Source of the DNA: Chara braunii | Lineage: Eukaryota > Streptophyta > Charophyceae > Charales > Characeae | Assembly: GCA_003427395.1 (NCBI GenBank) | Contig: BFEA01000326.1 | Span: forward strand, 840,433-879,770 | DNA: 39,338 nucleotides | Direction: 5' to 3' | Shown here: positions 19,932 through 31,339 of the stretch, piece by piece | How the letters are laid out: each line of letters opens with the position of its first letter | How positions within the stretch are numbered: position 1 is the first letter of the stretch | Position numbers and translations under genes: made by a program | Notes under the pieces: generated by a model | Seen by the model: only the letters and a program-made list of their open reading frames with translations | Told to the model about the DNA's origin: nothing | The model's database searches: none

Positions 19932-20665
19932 ATGACGGAAGGTAACAGGCTGAATGACGATCTTTGGGACAACATGGAGAAGTTGATTGAAATGCTCGAA
20001 GAGAAGATCGAAAGAGCAGCTACTGCTCCTAAGATCGATGTGCCGATTTTCAATGAAGATAATGTTGTACAATTTCTTTCAACTTTCAAATAATTGGCTG
20101 CTACTCATGAGTGGAGTGAGCAGATGATGTTGAAGAGAGTGATGTCATGGGTGCATAATAACATGCGTAATAATGTAGCAAAGTTGGTCTCTGAAGCTAA
20201 AAGTTGAAACAATTTCGAGAGATTAATGATTGCTAAGTTTTCTGAGTCATCTTTAGGCGAAGACAGAACGGGGAAGAGAAAGCAAGGAGATTTCAATAGT
20301 GATAAGCATGTGAGCGTGAACAGTTCAAGCATTATCACAAACTCACTAAGGTTGAGAGAGTTGCGCGTAACTTGGTGCAAGGGGGTCAAGGAACCAGTCA
20401 TCGGGACAGGGGAGTCGGAAATGTCAGACCGTTTAAATCTCGAGGAGATATTCCAACCGCTTCGGATGTCAAGTCGCCAACTCATATGCATGGTGAACCA
20501 CTAAGTAAGAAGGAAAGGAGGAGGCAGACTTTAACCTACTCTAAGTCTTTGAAATATATCTATTGTGCTCTAAGTGGTCAAAGTATAAAATTTTCCAGAT
20601 ATTTCAAATTGGATGTGGAAAAGGGTATTGTTAATAGAAACGAGGAGGGGATCTGGCTTAACTAG
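19932..20665 (+). pseudogene. Degenerate LTR-retrotransposon gag: first gag domain plus mutated zinc knuckle
   Basis: The frame starts with ATG 19932 (MTEGNRLNDDLWDNMEKL) and reads a gag-type opening (PKIDVPIFNEDNVVQFLSTF). It is interrupted by TAA at 20091 and TGA at 20205. From about 20310 the coherent frame shifts and continues as a Gly/Arg-rich stretch to 20663. Near 20560 lies a sequence with the spacing of a CX2CX4HX4C zinc knuckle, but with Tyr, Gln and Ser at three of the four metal positions and only one Cys kept. In retrotransposons gag forms the particle and the knuckle binds the template RNA. With two stops, a shift and a lost knuckle this copy cannot act. No protease, reverse transcriptase or integrase follows. 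Confidence 0.6.
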
Positions 20666-20803
20666 ACGAATTCTCCAATCATCCTGGTTGAAGGGGATAA
20701 GAGAAGTATGAGAGATGTAATAGTTAAACAAATGTGGAGTAAGATTAATTAATTGAATTAAATTGTTTCGAGTTAGACTAATGTTCCACCTGATTTTCTG
20801 TTA

Positions 20804-21647
20804 ATGCTAGAAAAAATGGACGCAACGAGTGGAAGCGAAGGTGGTCATCAAGATAGGGATATATCGAATCTTCAAAGGATAGTTCATCTCCTAGAACACA
20901 GGGATACAGGGAGGGAAAGTTTGCTAAAAGTCAAAATACTTATTTTCGATGACAACTTTGTTTCTAATTTTCTGGATAAATTTATGCAACTTGCATCGAT
21001 CAATAATTGGGATGATCATAAAATGTTGCGACTGATTCTGAGATATTTTGAAAAAGATCTTGTGGATGTAGTCCAAAAAATAGTTGGAGCATCAACATGG
21101 TCGGATTTTCGAAATGTCATTTTTAAAGAAGTTTTGGCAAGGGGATAAATTGACAACATTAGAGGATTTGAAGAATATCAAGCGGAATGCGTACGTAGTA
21201 GACGAGAAATTTCTTCTTGACTATGAAAGGACCGCTCGTCGGATACAAGGTTTAACATATAAACAAAACTGTATTGCTTTTCTCGTAAATTTCTCTGAGG
21301 CAGAGCAGCAGAAGTTCATCCGTGGGATAACCGACAAATCAGATTGGGCTAGGATCCGATTAAATTTCAACGAAGGGAATTTGAATCAGACACTTCGTCT
21401 GCAACTCCGCCTGATGCAGTCTGAGAGACAATGTCAAACTGATAAAAGAAAAGAGGATTCAACTATCACTTCAATGATCTTAGAAGTAAGGAAGAAAATG
21501 ATGAGTGAGATAAAGAAGGACTTAGAGAAACAGTTAATAATTGATTCGCTTCTCATTAATAGAAAGAGTAAGAAAGTTTGTATGAATAACCTCTCCACTC
21601 GGGTTGCTCAAAAGGAGGAGTCATACCTGTTACTATCTCGAGGATGA
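20804..21647 (+). pseudogene. Second gag-like domain with C-terminal charged helix
   Basis: Two overlapping frames (20804-21148 and 21084-21647) join by one frameshift near 21145. They form a gag-type domain: VKILIFDDNFVSNFLDKFMQ, NNWDDHKMLRLILRYFEKD, STWSDFRNVIFKEV, YERTARRIQGLTYKQ and AEQQKFIRGI. The motif order parallels the domain at 19932-20220, so the region carries two related gag domains in tandem. A Lys/Glu-rich, possibly coiled-coil tail follows (MILEVRKKMMSEIKKDLEKQ). The sequence is AT-rich and lies immediately right of copy A's 3' boundary. It is probably the 5' part of a Ty3-like or unclassified LTR element whose pol region is missing. No flanking LTRs were recognised. Confidence 0.6.
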
Positions 21648-23448
21648 GAAAAGCGGCGAACGGAGAAAGGGAGAGAATATTGGTAGAACATTGTGTTTAA
21701 AAGTTGTGGTAGAGTCGGACATACTCCGAGTAGGTGTAAGGGGTCGAAAGTTGACGAAAAATAAACCGTTTAATTTATGTGTCATTTTTTTACAAAATGT
21801 TGTAATTCTCTGTGGGGTCATGATTTTTTCTACCTCTCAGAAACAGATTTAAGGTAAGACCATTTTATAAATATTTTGATGAGGTTGTGCTATTCGAGTT
21901 TTGTTTGATGAAGTTGTTAAAGTATATCGTATGCAATTTTATTTTTGTAGACATTGTTCGAACCGTCTACAAAAACATATTAAAGAAAACCATTTTTAAA
22001 CGTTCTGATTCAAATTATTACATTTTGTTGTTATATTTTTAATAATGGACAAATGCACGAATATATGATCTCTCATTTAGATCAACCTAACGCTTGGGCG
22101 CGATGGTGATGTGTTTGCCTTGTGAATGTGATTTTGGATGTGTATTCGTTTTCCATAAGACATGTATTTGAGTTATACATTAACATTATAAGTTTAGAGA
22201 TCTTGTTTGCTATCATGTCATAATGTTTTTGCGATAAATTTGTGAGCTCTGTAAGTGATGGTGAGGCGTACGCCATAGTTATACTCCTGGTCCATAGTGG
22301 GATGCTGTCATCCAGATCCTGTGTCGTTTAAGGAAGGAAGACTACACTATCATTGAAAGGGATGAAGGTGTTGAAGGTGCTCATCAGTTTTGATGGTGAC
22401 CATGACAATCACCGCTAAGAATATTCGGTTTGGATTTAGCACTCAAACTCGATTGTTTTTATCGGGTTCACCTCGATGGGAAAGAACGTGAGCTGGTAAC
22501 TCACATCGGACTTAGTAAGGTTCAGACTATCCTGTTCATACTGATAAATTGTTGAGTATTTCAAGCACCGGAATCGAAGGGCATGTGGTAAGACTCGAAT
22601 CTAAAGCGGGGCTTGATGTTGAGATGTTATCACTTGAAGAGGATTAAACCACTCCTCGATGCATATCACAGAAAGATCGACAACATTTGACATGGTATGA
22701 AGTATAGTAAATTTCACTATAGTAATTTCATGTCGGTGCTTAAATTAATAAAGGAGCTCGTAAATGACAGGGTAACCTGTTTGAAACGATGTTGTCCTTC
22801 ATTTAGGTCATTATATAACATGTTATTCGTTAAAATAGGACATTGTATTTTAAATTGGTACTCGCAAGATATAATTTTCATATGAAAATATCATATTTTG
22901 GACTTAAATGAAACTTGGGCTAGGATTATTGAACCCATTAATTGCAATTGACAGACCATAAATTGAAAATGAACTGAAGATTCAATGCAATCACGTACCG
23001 AGCATGATGGTTCAAGTGTGAATTCCATTGCACTTCACTAAATTTTGTGAGTTAAACTTAAAACCCGTTACGGAAATTAACATGAAGCTGTCAGGAATAG
23101 GACTTCAAGAGAAGTTCAACAGTCAAGTTGAACACAATTATGAGACATTGAACAACAAATTGAATGTTGAACTCTAGATTTCATCACACCCTCATCTGTT
23201 TTTATGTGACAAATTAGAACTTTATCGAACTTCAAGACTTAGTTGAACTTTAAGGCAATGACACGATAATTATGGAAGACTAACTTTAAGGGAATCACAC
23301 GGTGATCACACTTTATGGAGGACTAACTTTATAAAAGACTAACTTTAAGGCACGGATTTCATCGCACTTAGACGATTTATGTGCGGAGTACAAGCGGCTA
23401 GACGATAAGACCCCGTGCACTTGCATACATTGCAACTCAATCGAAGCG

Positions 23449-23498
23449 TTAACTGTAAGGCAATGACACAATTTACCGTGTGATTGCCTTAAAGTTAA
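23449..23498. repeat. Hairpin with 21-bp arms (first of a pair)
   Basis: The left arm 23449-23469 and right arm 23478-23498 pair with two mismatches (TTAACTGTAAGGCAATGACAC against its complement), around a short AT-rich loop. The downstream 'aagtatggattccatcgcacttc'-type sequence repeats 250 bases later behind a second hairpin. Confidence 0.8.
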
Positions 23499-23708
23499 GT
23501 ATGGATTCCATCGCACTTCATAATACATTGAAATTCAGTGACACTCGAAGGTGCACGTAATAAAACATTGAACGAGAAGGTTGTAAATGACGTCAGACTC
23601 TGCATCAATTTTGACTACGTTTGAGTGGGGCGTATTTGACATGACATTGTGTGAAGCAGAAAACGGATGTCAATGGGATAGTTAATGCAATCACATGGCA
23701 AACGAGAT

Positions 23709-23738
23709 GGCAATGACACGGTTTACCGTGTGATTGCC
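23709..23738. repeat. Hairpin with 14-bp arms (second of a pair)
   Basis: GGCAATGACACGGT (23709-23722) pairs with ACCGTGTGATTGCC (23725-23738) with one mismatch and a two-base spacer. It lies 250 bases after the similar hairpin at 23459-23488 and has the same downstream sequence. Confidence 0.85.
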
Positions 23739-24433
23739 TTAAAGTTAAGTATGGATTCCGTCGCACTTCGACAAATTACCATAAACTGACATGACATTAT
23801 CATGAACTTAAAGTCAAGTGAGTACCATGGATTCGCCACACTTCAAGAAATATTGTAACAATATTGAAAATACGAACCCTTTCCTCACATCTGGCGAATG
23901 GGATACGAATAATCATGTGTCATTTATTCTGTCCTACAGCCTACACAATACGTGACATGCACACGACCGAAAACGAACTGTCGGTAAAGTAGAAACATCA
24001 TCACATGATGAAGTTAACTTCAAAAATTATTTAACCACAACCCAACCATCCAAATAAAGCAACCCTAAACTGTTCACAACATCTATCACCTTGTCGTACA
24101 ACAGACTCATCGCAATCCAGCAAGTCAAAAGAGAATATAGCCCCTTCCAAATTTATGTCCAAAAAGTATTTTGAAAAATCATACTCCCTCACCAATCAAG
24201 CGGACAGAAGAGGCCTATGACGTGCACTCGTCGCTCTTATCCCCTCCATCTACACTCCCTTCACCAGATGAATTCAGATCTAGAAGTGCAGCTTCAGCAT
24301 TCAATTGAACATTAGAGAGAATGACAAGTCCAGTCGTTAAGGGTTTTGTACCTCGGACCGGTCTCTCCCAACCAAAAGCGATCGAGTCAGCATGCTGCCA
24401 TTGTGTCTGCTCAATCATTTTCCATCGCTTTTC

Positions 24434-26470
24434 CTATGCGTTCTCATACAGTTGTGCGAGTGACTTTGCTCTCCCAGTCGGCACCCAGTATTCCACTAGC
24501 ACTTTATTATAATTTTGCGAATCTTTGTCAACAATCACCCGAGAAAGAGCTTTGCCCACCCAGATTGGCACAGCGCTGGACGGATCATCGTCGGAGGGGC
24601 GAAGGATAAGAAAAGTGTCAACGTCAACATGCACGAGGGGGTCGAAACTAGTCTTCGGGCGATCTTTTCTTCGTCCAACAAACAAGGGTTCCCTCTCGTC
24701 GATGTTGACACAGTCAGGAGAAGGTTGTTGATCGCTTCCAAGCAGCCGTGGTCTTAGCCAGAAACTTTCCAGAGGTTGTGAGGGCAAACTGTTGGCGATG
24801 CTCTCATCCCCATGTTTGATAACATCCTCCCAGTAACACAAAGCCCTTTCTCTTCTACTCACCTCATGGTCGTTGTAATTGGACCACGTTGACCGTCTGC
24901 TCTCCAGCAACTCTCGGAATCGAATAACCCCATTTTTGTCGTTGCAATAGTCATTTCGAGGAAGGGGTTGGACAGGAGGCGGGTCAAACGGCCACGAAGG
25001 ACCTGCATAGCTTTCATCGGGGTTTTGATTGAACCAATAAACGGGACCTTCCTCGGGCAACCAGTCGTCGTCGTCGCAGAAGTCCTTGTACAACATACCC
25101 GGATTATTTCCAACCATCAAAAATTTGATCAAGTGTGGTTTCGAAATACCAGTAATGTCTTACGCAACACACGGGTCTACTATACTAATCCAATTTGCCA
25201 TCGTATCGAAGAAAATACATTTGGGAGGCTTTTTGTGGGATTGCTCTATGAGCTCGTAGAACTCGCTCGTAGTATAAGCGTCTATGTCTTTCAGTTTCTT
25301 CGAGAAAACGCTGAAAGTAGCGTCAACGTCTGTATGGGTATGTCCCACCAGCATGAAACCTATTTCTACCTCTTGGAAAACTTTGAACTTAACCAGTAGT
25401 GCAGCGAGCGCACATATGTACTTGTTCTTGTTTTCTCGCCAACAATTATCCGCTTGAATTCGCAAAAACTGTGGCAGTGGCATTCCGATCCCTTGAATTT
25501 GGACAAGGGTTCTCATAACACAAGTAGCGACCGTGTTCGAATCGTATTTGAAATACGGAAACCACGTGTATATATATATACCAGGGTCTCTACCGTGTGC
25601 AATGACGCCTCTCAAATTCGTCTTCATCATCATCTCGTGCCTAAGTGCTTTGGAGTAGTTTGCATGACCAATATGGGGGATAGTTATCTTCTTTTGATCC
25701 ATGCCGTCTATGATGAGACACAAACGCTCGTTCGGACGGACCATCGACTCAGTTTTCGCTCGACTATAGTCCAATCTGTGTTCAACTAGCCTCCTTTGGT
25801 GAGCTTTCATATCCTCTCGAGCTTGTTCTCAATCTCGAGGAAGAGCAGCATATTGTATACGTTCCTTCAGTTCATGACAGACGGCGCACTTCGTGAACGT
25901 GTTAGAGTGTGAGAGGGAAACGTGGAAAAAGTGTTTTTGCCACAATTTATAAAAGTTTGACTCAGACACAACAGCGAGGCCAGCGGCTAGGAAGTCTGAT
26001 CTGATGGACTCATAAATTAATCTCTTAGTAAAAGTAGCCGGAAGTCGAAGCTTCGGTCTGGAAACCCCGCCTTCGTTAACCACCTTATTCCGCATGCTAT
26101 CCGCATGACACTCGATGAACGTTCTCATGCTGGCAAGCATGGCGACCGTTGCATCGGTCGGCCCGACTCAGCCGATATCTACCCGTCAGTCCATGCTTGG
26201 AACGCACATAGCCATTGTCGAAACGCTTTTTGTAGTTGTAAAACGTGTTTCGCGAGACACCGAGTGCATTGTAGTACGCCTTAACGCACATTGACCGTTC
26301 CAACTCTACAGGGCGGACACGTTTTCGCCCACCCTCATTTACTGTGAAATCCTTAATGCTTTGCATCCACCACTCAGCTCGCTCTACCAAACTCTTACTG
26401 TGCAGTCCTTGTCTAACCTTTCGCACTTCCTCAGGAGACACGTTGTAACAACATCGAGCCTTGCAACATG
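24434..26470 (-). pseudogene. DUF7869-type gene, candidate transposase, with two stops and a frameshift
   Basis: On the minus strand three frames form one intronless chain of roughly 670 residues. The N-terminal part (26460 down to about 26150: SPEEVRKVRQGLHSKS, a helix-turn-helix-like LGVSRNTFYNYKKRF) shifts frame near 26140. The next part (26140-25829) has KCAVCHEL, a possible metal site. A TGA at 25829 interrupts the same frame. The core (25810-25160) carries LIIDGMDQKK, IQADNCWRENKN and LVGHTHTDVDATFS, the hallmarks I associate with DUF7869. A TAA at 25160 precedes the C-terminal part (25132-24434; CDDDDWLPEEG, then a Trp/Pro-rich region). The three acidic clusters are spaced as in RNase H-fold DDE enzymes, but that role is inference. 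The gene points away from copy B, and repeat sequence replaces any codons before about 26470. Confidence 0.7.
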
Positions 26471-27129
26471 CCTGCAATGAGGGTGTAATATCGCGCGCCT
26501 GCAACATGCCCGCAAAACGGAACGCCCAAACGGTCGCAAAGAGGAAAGAAATCGTTAGACGCGCGACGTGTAATATCGCGCGCCTGCAATGGTAGCGAAC
26601 GGTGTAAGCGACGAGGGTGAAACAGCGCACGTTTACATGAAAACGCCAACAATCACCCAAGCAGCTCGCCACATCGCAAGCGCCGAATCGAAAGTCTGCC
26701 GGGATCCGAACTTCGTGGTCCGCCCCTCGCACAGTGACGACTTGCAGGGCGTTCGGAGCTGTTGGCTCCGAACCCCGGGAATCTGAAAATCCTGCCCAGG
26801 AGCAGTTTCGCTGCTGGCAAGCAGGTAGGGACGCCGTTGCGACCGCAAGCGCGTGACCATACAGGACGAGTCAGTTGCGAAAATGGAAGTCCGCATCCCC
26901 CGTGCCAATCATGTGTTGCGCTGTCATGTTCGCGTCCTCTCCCCCATGGCCACGCGAGGGAAACTTGTTGTTCGTTACTCAACGAGGCTATGGTCTCGTG
27001 TTGAGGTGTTCGTTACTCAACGAGTTCTCTGTCCTGGGGTCCGCGAATGTCGCGCGCACATTCCTCTCGTCGGTCGCAAGTGATGCTGCAGCGCATCGCG
27101 CACGACCACCGCCTGGAGCGCGCGCTTCA

Positions 27130-29370
27130 CATCCGTGGACTCTCGGACGGGTCATCTGCAAGTTGTGTGCCCGATCGAGACGACACCACCAGCCGTTGGG
27201 TTGGCACGTCATCGCGTCGGCGATAAAGACACGTGTTCAGTGGCGAGAACGTGAACACGGGTCGACGACGTCCTCCCTTTGTTGAACACCATCACTCTTT
27301 ACCGCGGGAGACAACCACTGCACGCCACGTCCATGATCAAGAACCGTTGCAGTCGCTGCGATTTGGAGTCCAACACATCAAAAGAAAGCCGCGCTGTTCA
27401 CAAAAGAAAGTTGCGAGAACACGCTCCCTTTCTCTCACGCTCATTGCAGTGTTTGCAAAAGAAAGTTGCGATAGTGTCGTGTTTTTGCACGTGACGACAA
27501 AAAAAAAACAACTGATATCGTGTTCAACTCTTCCGCGCGGGAGCGGTTTGCACGAAAAGGAACAAACGCGCGAGAATGAACACTCAAAAACAAACGGAAT
27601 CACAACAAAGGAATCAACGACCGAGAAAGAAAAGGAATCACACACATCATGCGCCCCAATGCAGGAACGACAGCAGCACCCGCTACCCGTGACACGTGGC
27701 AAGATAATAAGGAAACAAAAGGAATCACACACATCGTGCGCACCAATGCTGGAATGAAGGATTGGTTGATTGCTTGCGTGAAATCTGTACAAACAACAGC
27801 AACGCCCGCTACATGCGACACGTGGCAAAATAACATGGAAATAATAGGAATCGCACACATCATGTGCCCCAATGCGGGAACGAAGGATTGTCTGATTGAC
27901 CGCGTGGAATGCGACGAGACGACAGCAGCATCCCCTACCCGCGACACATGGCAAGATACAGCTGGTCTTAGGCGCACACAAGAATCCACCATACAGACGA
28001 CAGGAGCGCCCTCTACATGCGACACATGGCAAGACAACACGGAAAGAATAGGAATCGCACACATCATGTGCCCCAATGCGGGAACGAAGGATTTTTTGAT
28101 TGATCGCGTGGAATGCGACGAGACGACAGCAACATCCCCTACCCGCGACACGTGGCAAGACACACCTGGTCTCAGGCGCACACAAGAATCCACCCCAATG
28201 CCAACCCCAGCTGGTCGTGGACAGATGGAACAGCCTTGCACCATGAACGGCGCGCTCACGTGCAATGCGCGAGCGGTTGACTGACGAGGAACGCGAATAC
28301 GCTGTAGAAGCTCACTCACCTGCAATGCGCGAGCGGTCGACTGACGCGATGACGAGAGGAGGCTCGGAGCCCAGCTCAGGACGACACGCGCCGAGATAGC
28401 GGATAGGCGAGGGCTATGGAGGACGTCGCGTTCGTCACGTCGCGCGAAATTGCGCTCGACGGGCCACGAATGGGAATGGGCTGCACGAGACCCCGTCCGA
28501 AGACGCACGCCGGGCGCCTGCCCACGAACCGGCAAAGACGTAATGTTAGACGACGTACGATGGTCGTTCGATCCGCGAATCTGACGGCCAGACGTCGACT
28601 TCGCAATGAGGACTGCCGAAACAGTCGTCCCCCACCCCCAGGCTTTCCTTCCCCCCCCCCCCCCCCCAAACAGACTGGAAAATACGAACCGGCCCCGCGA
28701 GCACGTCAACAAGAACGAAAGGGGCCACGAACAAGGGCCCCTTTTTTATCATGACGCGCGGGAAGCGCTTTTCCGCGGAGACCTTTTTTGTCATGCCCTA
28801 CACACCGGGTCCCCCTTGCGGGAATTTTCGACGTGTATACACCGCACGATGCGCGAATCGAACAGTCGTGAGGGAATTTTTGACGCATACACACCGCACG
28901 ATGTGCGAATCGAACAGTCGTGCGGCGACGCACGGACCTTGCGAGAACCCGAAGAGGACCCGAGACCGGCGCGCCTACAAGTACGAGCGGCGCCCGGGCC
29001 ATTTACGTCGCGCTCTGCGTTTTTGCTGGGGAAATGCTGTCGGACGCACGCCTCACACCGCCGCTGTCGTCAACAACACCGCCCCGCACAGCTGGATCGC
29101 CATAGCTGGCTCGAGTGCGAAGGGCGAACCATTCTCCATCGGCCTCGACCTGCTCTCATTCTCCACCGCCATAGCTGGCGCACCCCGCTTGTCCTCGACG
29201 TGCTCTCATCTCCTTTCACCATCCAAGTCGTTATCCACGTCATCCTCGATCTTTCTGAGTGTGGCGTGGCATTGACTCACTCTGACTGTGTTGTCGAAAG
29301 GTGCGGCAAAAGGTTGACACAACGTTGTCTCTATTGACGCCTGGATTCGAAGGCATTGCCACGCGACAGT
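27130..29370. repeat. GC-rich, gene-free part of copy B with local duplications
   Basis: The word AGGAATCRCACACATC recurs at about 27633, 27720, 27846 and 28050, each followed by a 'ccaatgcgggaacgaagg'-type block. This gives the illusion of a 211-residue ORF (27649-28284) and a 370-residue antisense ORF. A 60-base duplication ('gcaatgcgcgagcggt') lies at about 28262 and 28322. A ~55-base duplication ('caccgcacgatg..cgaatcgaacagtcgtg') lies at about 28850 and 28902. A run of about 18 C is at 28650-28667. The right part aligns loosely with 4400-5370 of copy A. I see no gene. Confidence 0.8.
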
Positions 29371-29439
29371 CTCACACGGTGAGTGCGCACGAAGCCGGAT
29401 CGCGTTTCGGAGGGTTTTGTGTTGATGTGTTTGCGCTGT

Positions 29440-29650
29440 TTGGATGAGTGTGGGGGGGGGTGTGCGAGTGTATGTGGTTGTTGTGTATTTTCGTGTGCGT
29501 TTGGGTGTGTTTGTGCAACACGGTGTGTGTGTGTTCGAGTGCGTGTACGAAGTGCACGCCAGAAGTGCGACAGGGTGTGTGTGCGCTCGTGTGTTTGTAT
29601 GTGTGTGCGCGTGCGTCTGTTTGAACATACTCATGTGCGCGCGTGTGTGA
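29440..29650. repeat. TG-rich microsatellite tract, copy B
   Basis: Interrupted TG repeats match in position and flank the tract at 5383-5720. The Cys/Val-rich and His/Thr-rich frames across it are translations of the repeat. Confidence 0.9.
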
Positions 29651-29731
29651 TCGCGCTGAACGAACGCGCGGAGATGCGTGCGAAGGTGTCCGCCAAGGGA
29701 CACACCACATGGTCTGCATTTGTAGTTTGTT

Positions 29732-29929
29732 CAATGAGCGATTGCGAAGGGTCAAACGCAGCATTGTGCTCTGGTGCGCGAATCTTGTGTGGTCGCGCTG
29801 CATTCAACTGGTCATGCATGTGACATGAAATGCTCATGTCACGCACACGAGTAGTTGAATGCAACGCGACCACACAAGATCCGCGCACCAGATCACAATA
29901 CTGCGTTGGACTCTTCGCAATCGCTCATT
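29732..29929. repeat. Fold-back inverted repeat with ~95-bp arms
   Basis: The left arm 29732-29827 and right arm 29835-29929 are near-perfect reverse complements. For example 'atcttgtgtggtcgcg' at about 29782 pairs with 'cgcgaccacacaagat' at about 29865, and 'gtgacatg' pairs with 'catgtcac' across a seven-base loop. Weaker pairing continues outward to about 29700 and 29975. A single-locus transcript would form a long hairpin. No ORF of note lies inside. Confidence 0.9.
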
Positions 29930-30049
29930 CGCTGGACCAGCAGGAACAAACTCAAGCATGTCATGAGTACTTACCACACTCGATTGACCCTGTTTGCTGT
30001 CCTGATGTCGTAGGCACCGTGCAGCACAATGGATGATATCAGAACCCGC

Positions 30050-31110
30050 GGTGACAATGCCGAGATAGCAAACGCATGCAATCGACCCATCGCGAAACGT
30101 AATCAGATCACTCGTGATCGGTCGATTGATTGAGATCTACAGACTCTCGAAAAACTAGTTTCTTCTTTTTTACGACATTGCCTACTTTATTACCTTTTGC
30201 CGCCTTTCATTATGGTAGTATACCAACCAGTTTCAAAACTTCCAGTTCCTATCAAAGCATAGAGTTCCACTTTGGTATCTCCAGAAGAATCTATTATGGT
30301 AATACCGTGACTGAAAGTTGATTGAATATAAGCAATACCGTGGTTTGTTTGCATAGCGTTTTGCACACAAATGACTGAAGCTTTGAAAAAATATATGCAA
30401 ATTTCCCTAAGCTTGAACAAAAGCCTCGATCGACCACGTGGCTGCAGCGTCGAAACCGCACACGCGACGAACAGACCCGTCACGAAACATAACCAGACCA
30501 CGAGCGATCGACCGATCGACGTCGTGGGCTGCCCTGTTGACATCGCCCGATGGATGATTGATCGGCCGATCAAAGTTACAGTGCATCCAGTCGTTCAAGC
30601 AGGAAGCAAAACACTCCTGTCGATGTGCGTGTTGTTGCAATCACGTGGTGCTCGTGGCAGCACCCTTTTCGTTATTAATCAACTTGTCGGCGAGCGACCG
30701 AACTAGTTGGTAGACTTCGACCAATCAGCCGATCGGTTGATCAAATCTGCCAGGACCAGGTGGATGATCGACTGCTCGAATGACCAGTCGACCAACCGCC
30801 AACCGAGCATACGACCAATTAGTCGATCACGGAAGATCCCCTGACCTCTCGACCGTTCATTTGATGTTTATCAACCAGTCAGACGGACCGGACGATCGAA
30901 GATGGATTATGGAAGCAACGTCTGCGAGCGACCGATCTGCCAGCCGATTGATCCACTCTTCTCTTCCCGATTGAAGTGATCAACTGCATGGTGGATCGAG
31001 TGCGATCAATGAATGTGTCCGACGGTCGAATGAACATCCACGATACACACCCGCGAATGGATCAGACAACCGATCGTGCAAGGTCGNTCCCCACCCGTGA
31101 ATGGAAAAAA
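30050..31110. other. GATC-rich tract, copy B, with an AT-rich insert and one ambiguous base
   Basis: This is the counterpart of 6250-7480, crowded with GATCG and TCGACC words. About 30140-30425 is AT-richer and absent from copy A's equivalent. Its minus strand is open (within 30190-30573) and includes GIAYIQSTFS and IIDSSGDTKV, faintly like the start of ribosomal protein S11, too weak to call. Base 31087 is N. Confidence 0.5.
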
Positions 31111-31133
31111 ACACATCGTCAAAACCGTGTCGC

Positions 31134-31285
31134 GCATCGAATCTTGCAGGCAGTCGAACCTGGGTCCACATCTAACCTCGGTGCGCATCGAACCTCGTTA
31201 GACGTCGAACCTTGGCGGACATCGAATGCCACCAGGCGTCGAACCTCGTCGGGCATCAACACCTGTTGGGCATCGGACGACGCAC
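31134..31285. repeat. CATCGAAC minisatellite, copy B
   Basis: Words CATCGAAC, CGTCGAAC and CAGTCGAAC recur every ~20-26 bases, matching the array at 7487-7640 in content and position. Confidence 0.8.
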
Positions 31286-31339
31286 GTCAAGCAGCCACCG
31301 GACGGCGAACACGGGCAAAAGTTCGATCTCTGTCGAAGT

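Larger units (their letters stand above)
21850..24200. other. AT-rich intergenic stretch with scattered inverted repeats
   Basis: No ORF here reaches convincing length or shows a known motif, and I see no reverse transcriptase or LTR. From about 23030 onward, words of the form 'aactttaaggcaatcacac' and 'atggattccatcgcacttc' recur in both orientations. They seem to be further-diverged relatives of the GGATCC palindrome (GGATTCC core with a CACTTC end). Two hairpins are listed separately. Confidence 0.6.

Noticed and set aside
27337-28712. Antisense frames of 282 and 370 residues and the 211-residue plus frame
   Set aside because: All follow from the recurring AGGAATCRCACACATC blocks, whose peptide repeats mirror the DNA repeats.
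31087-31087. Ambiguous base N
   Set aside because: A sequencing or assembly ambiguity, not a biological feature.
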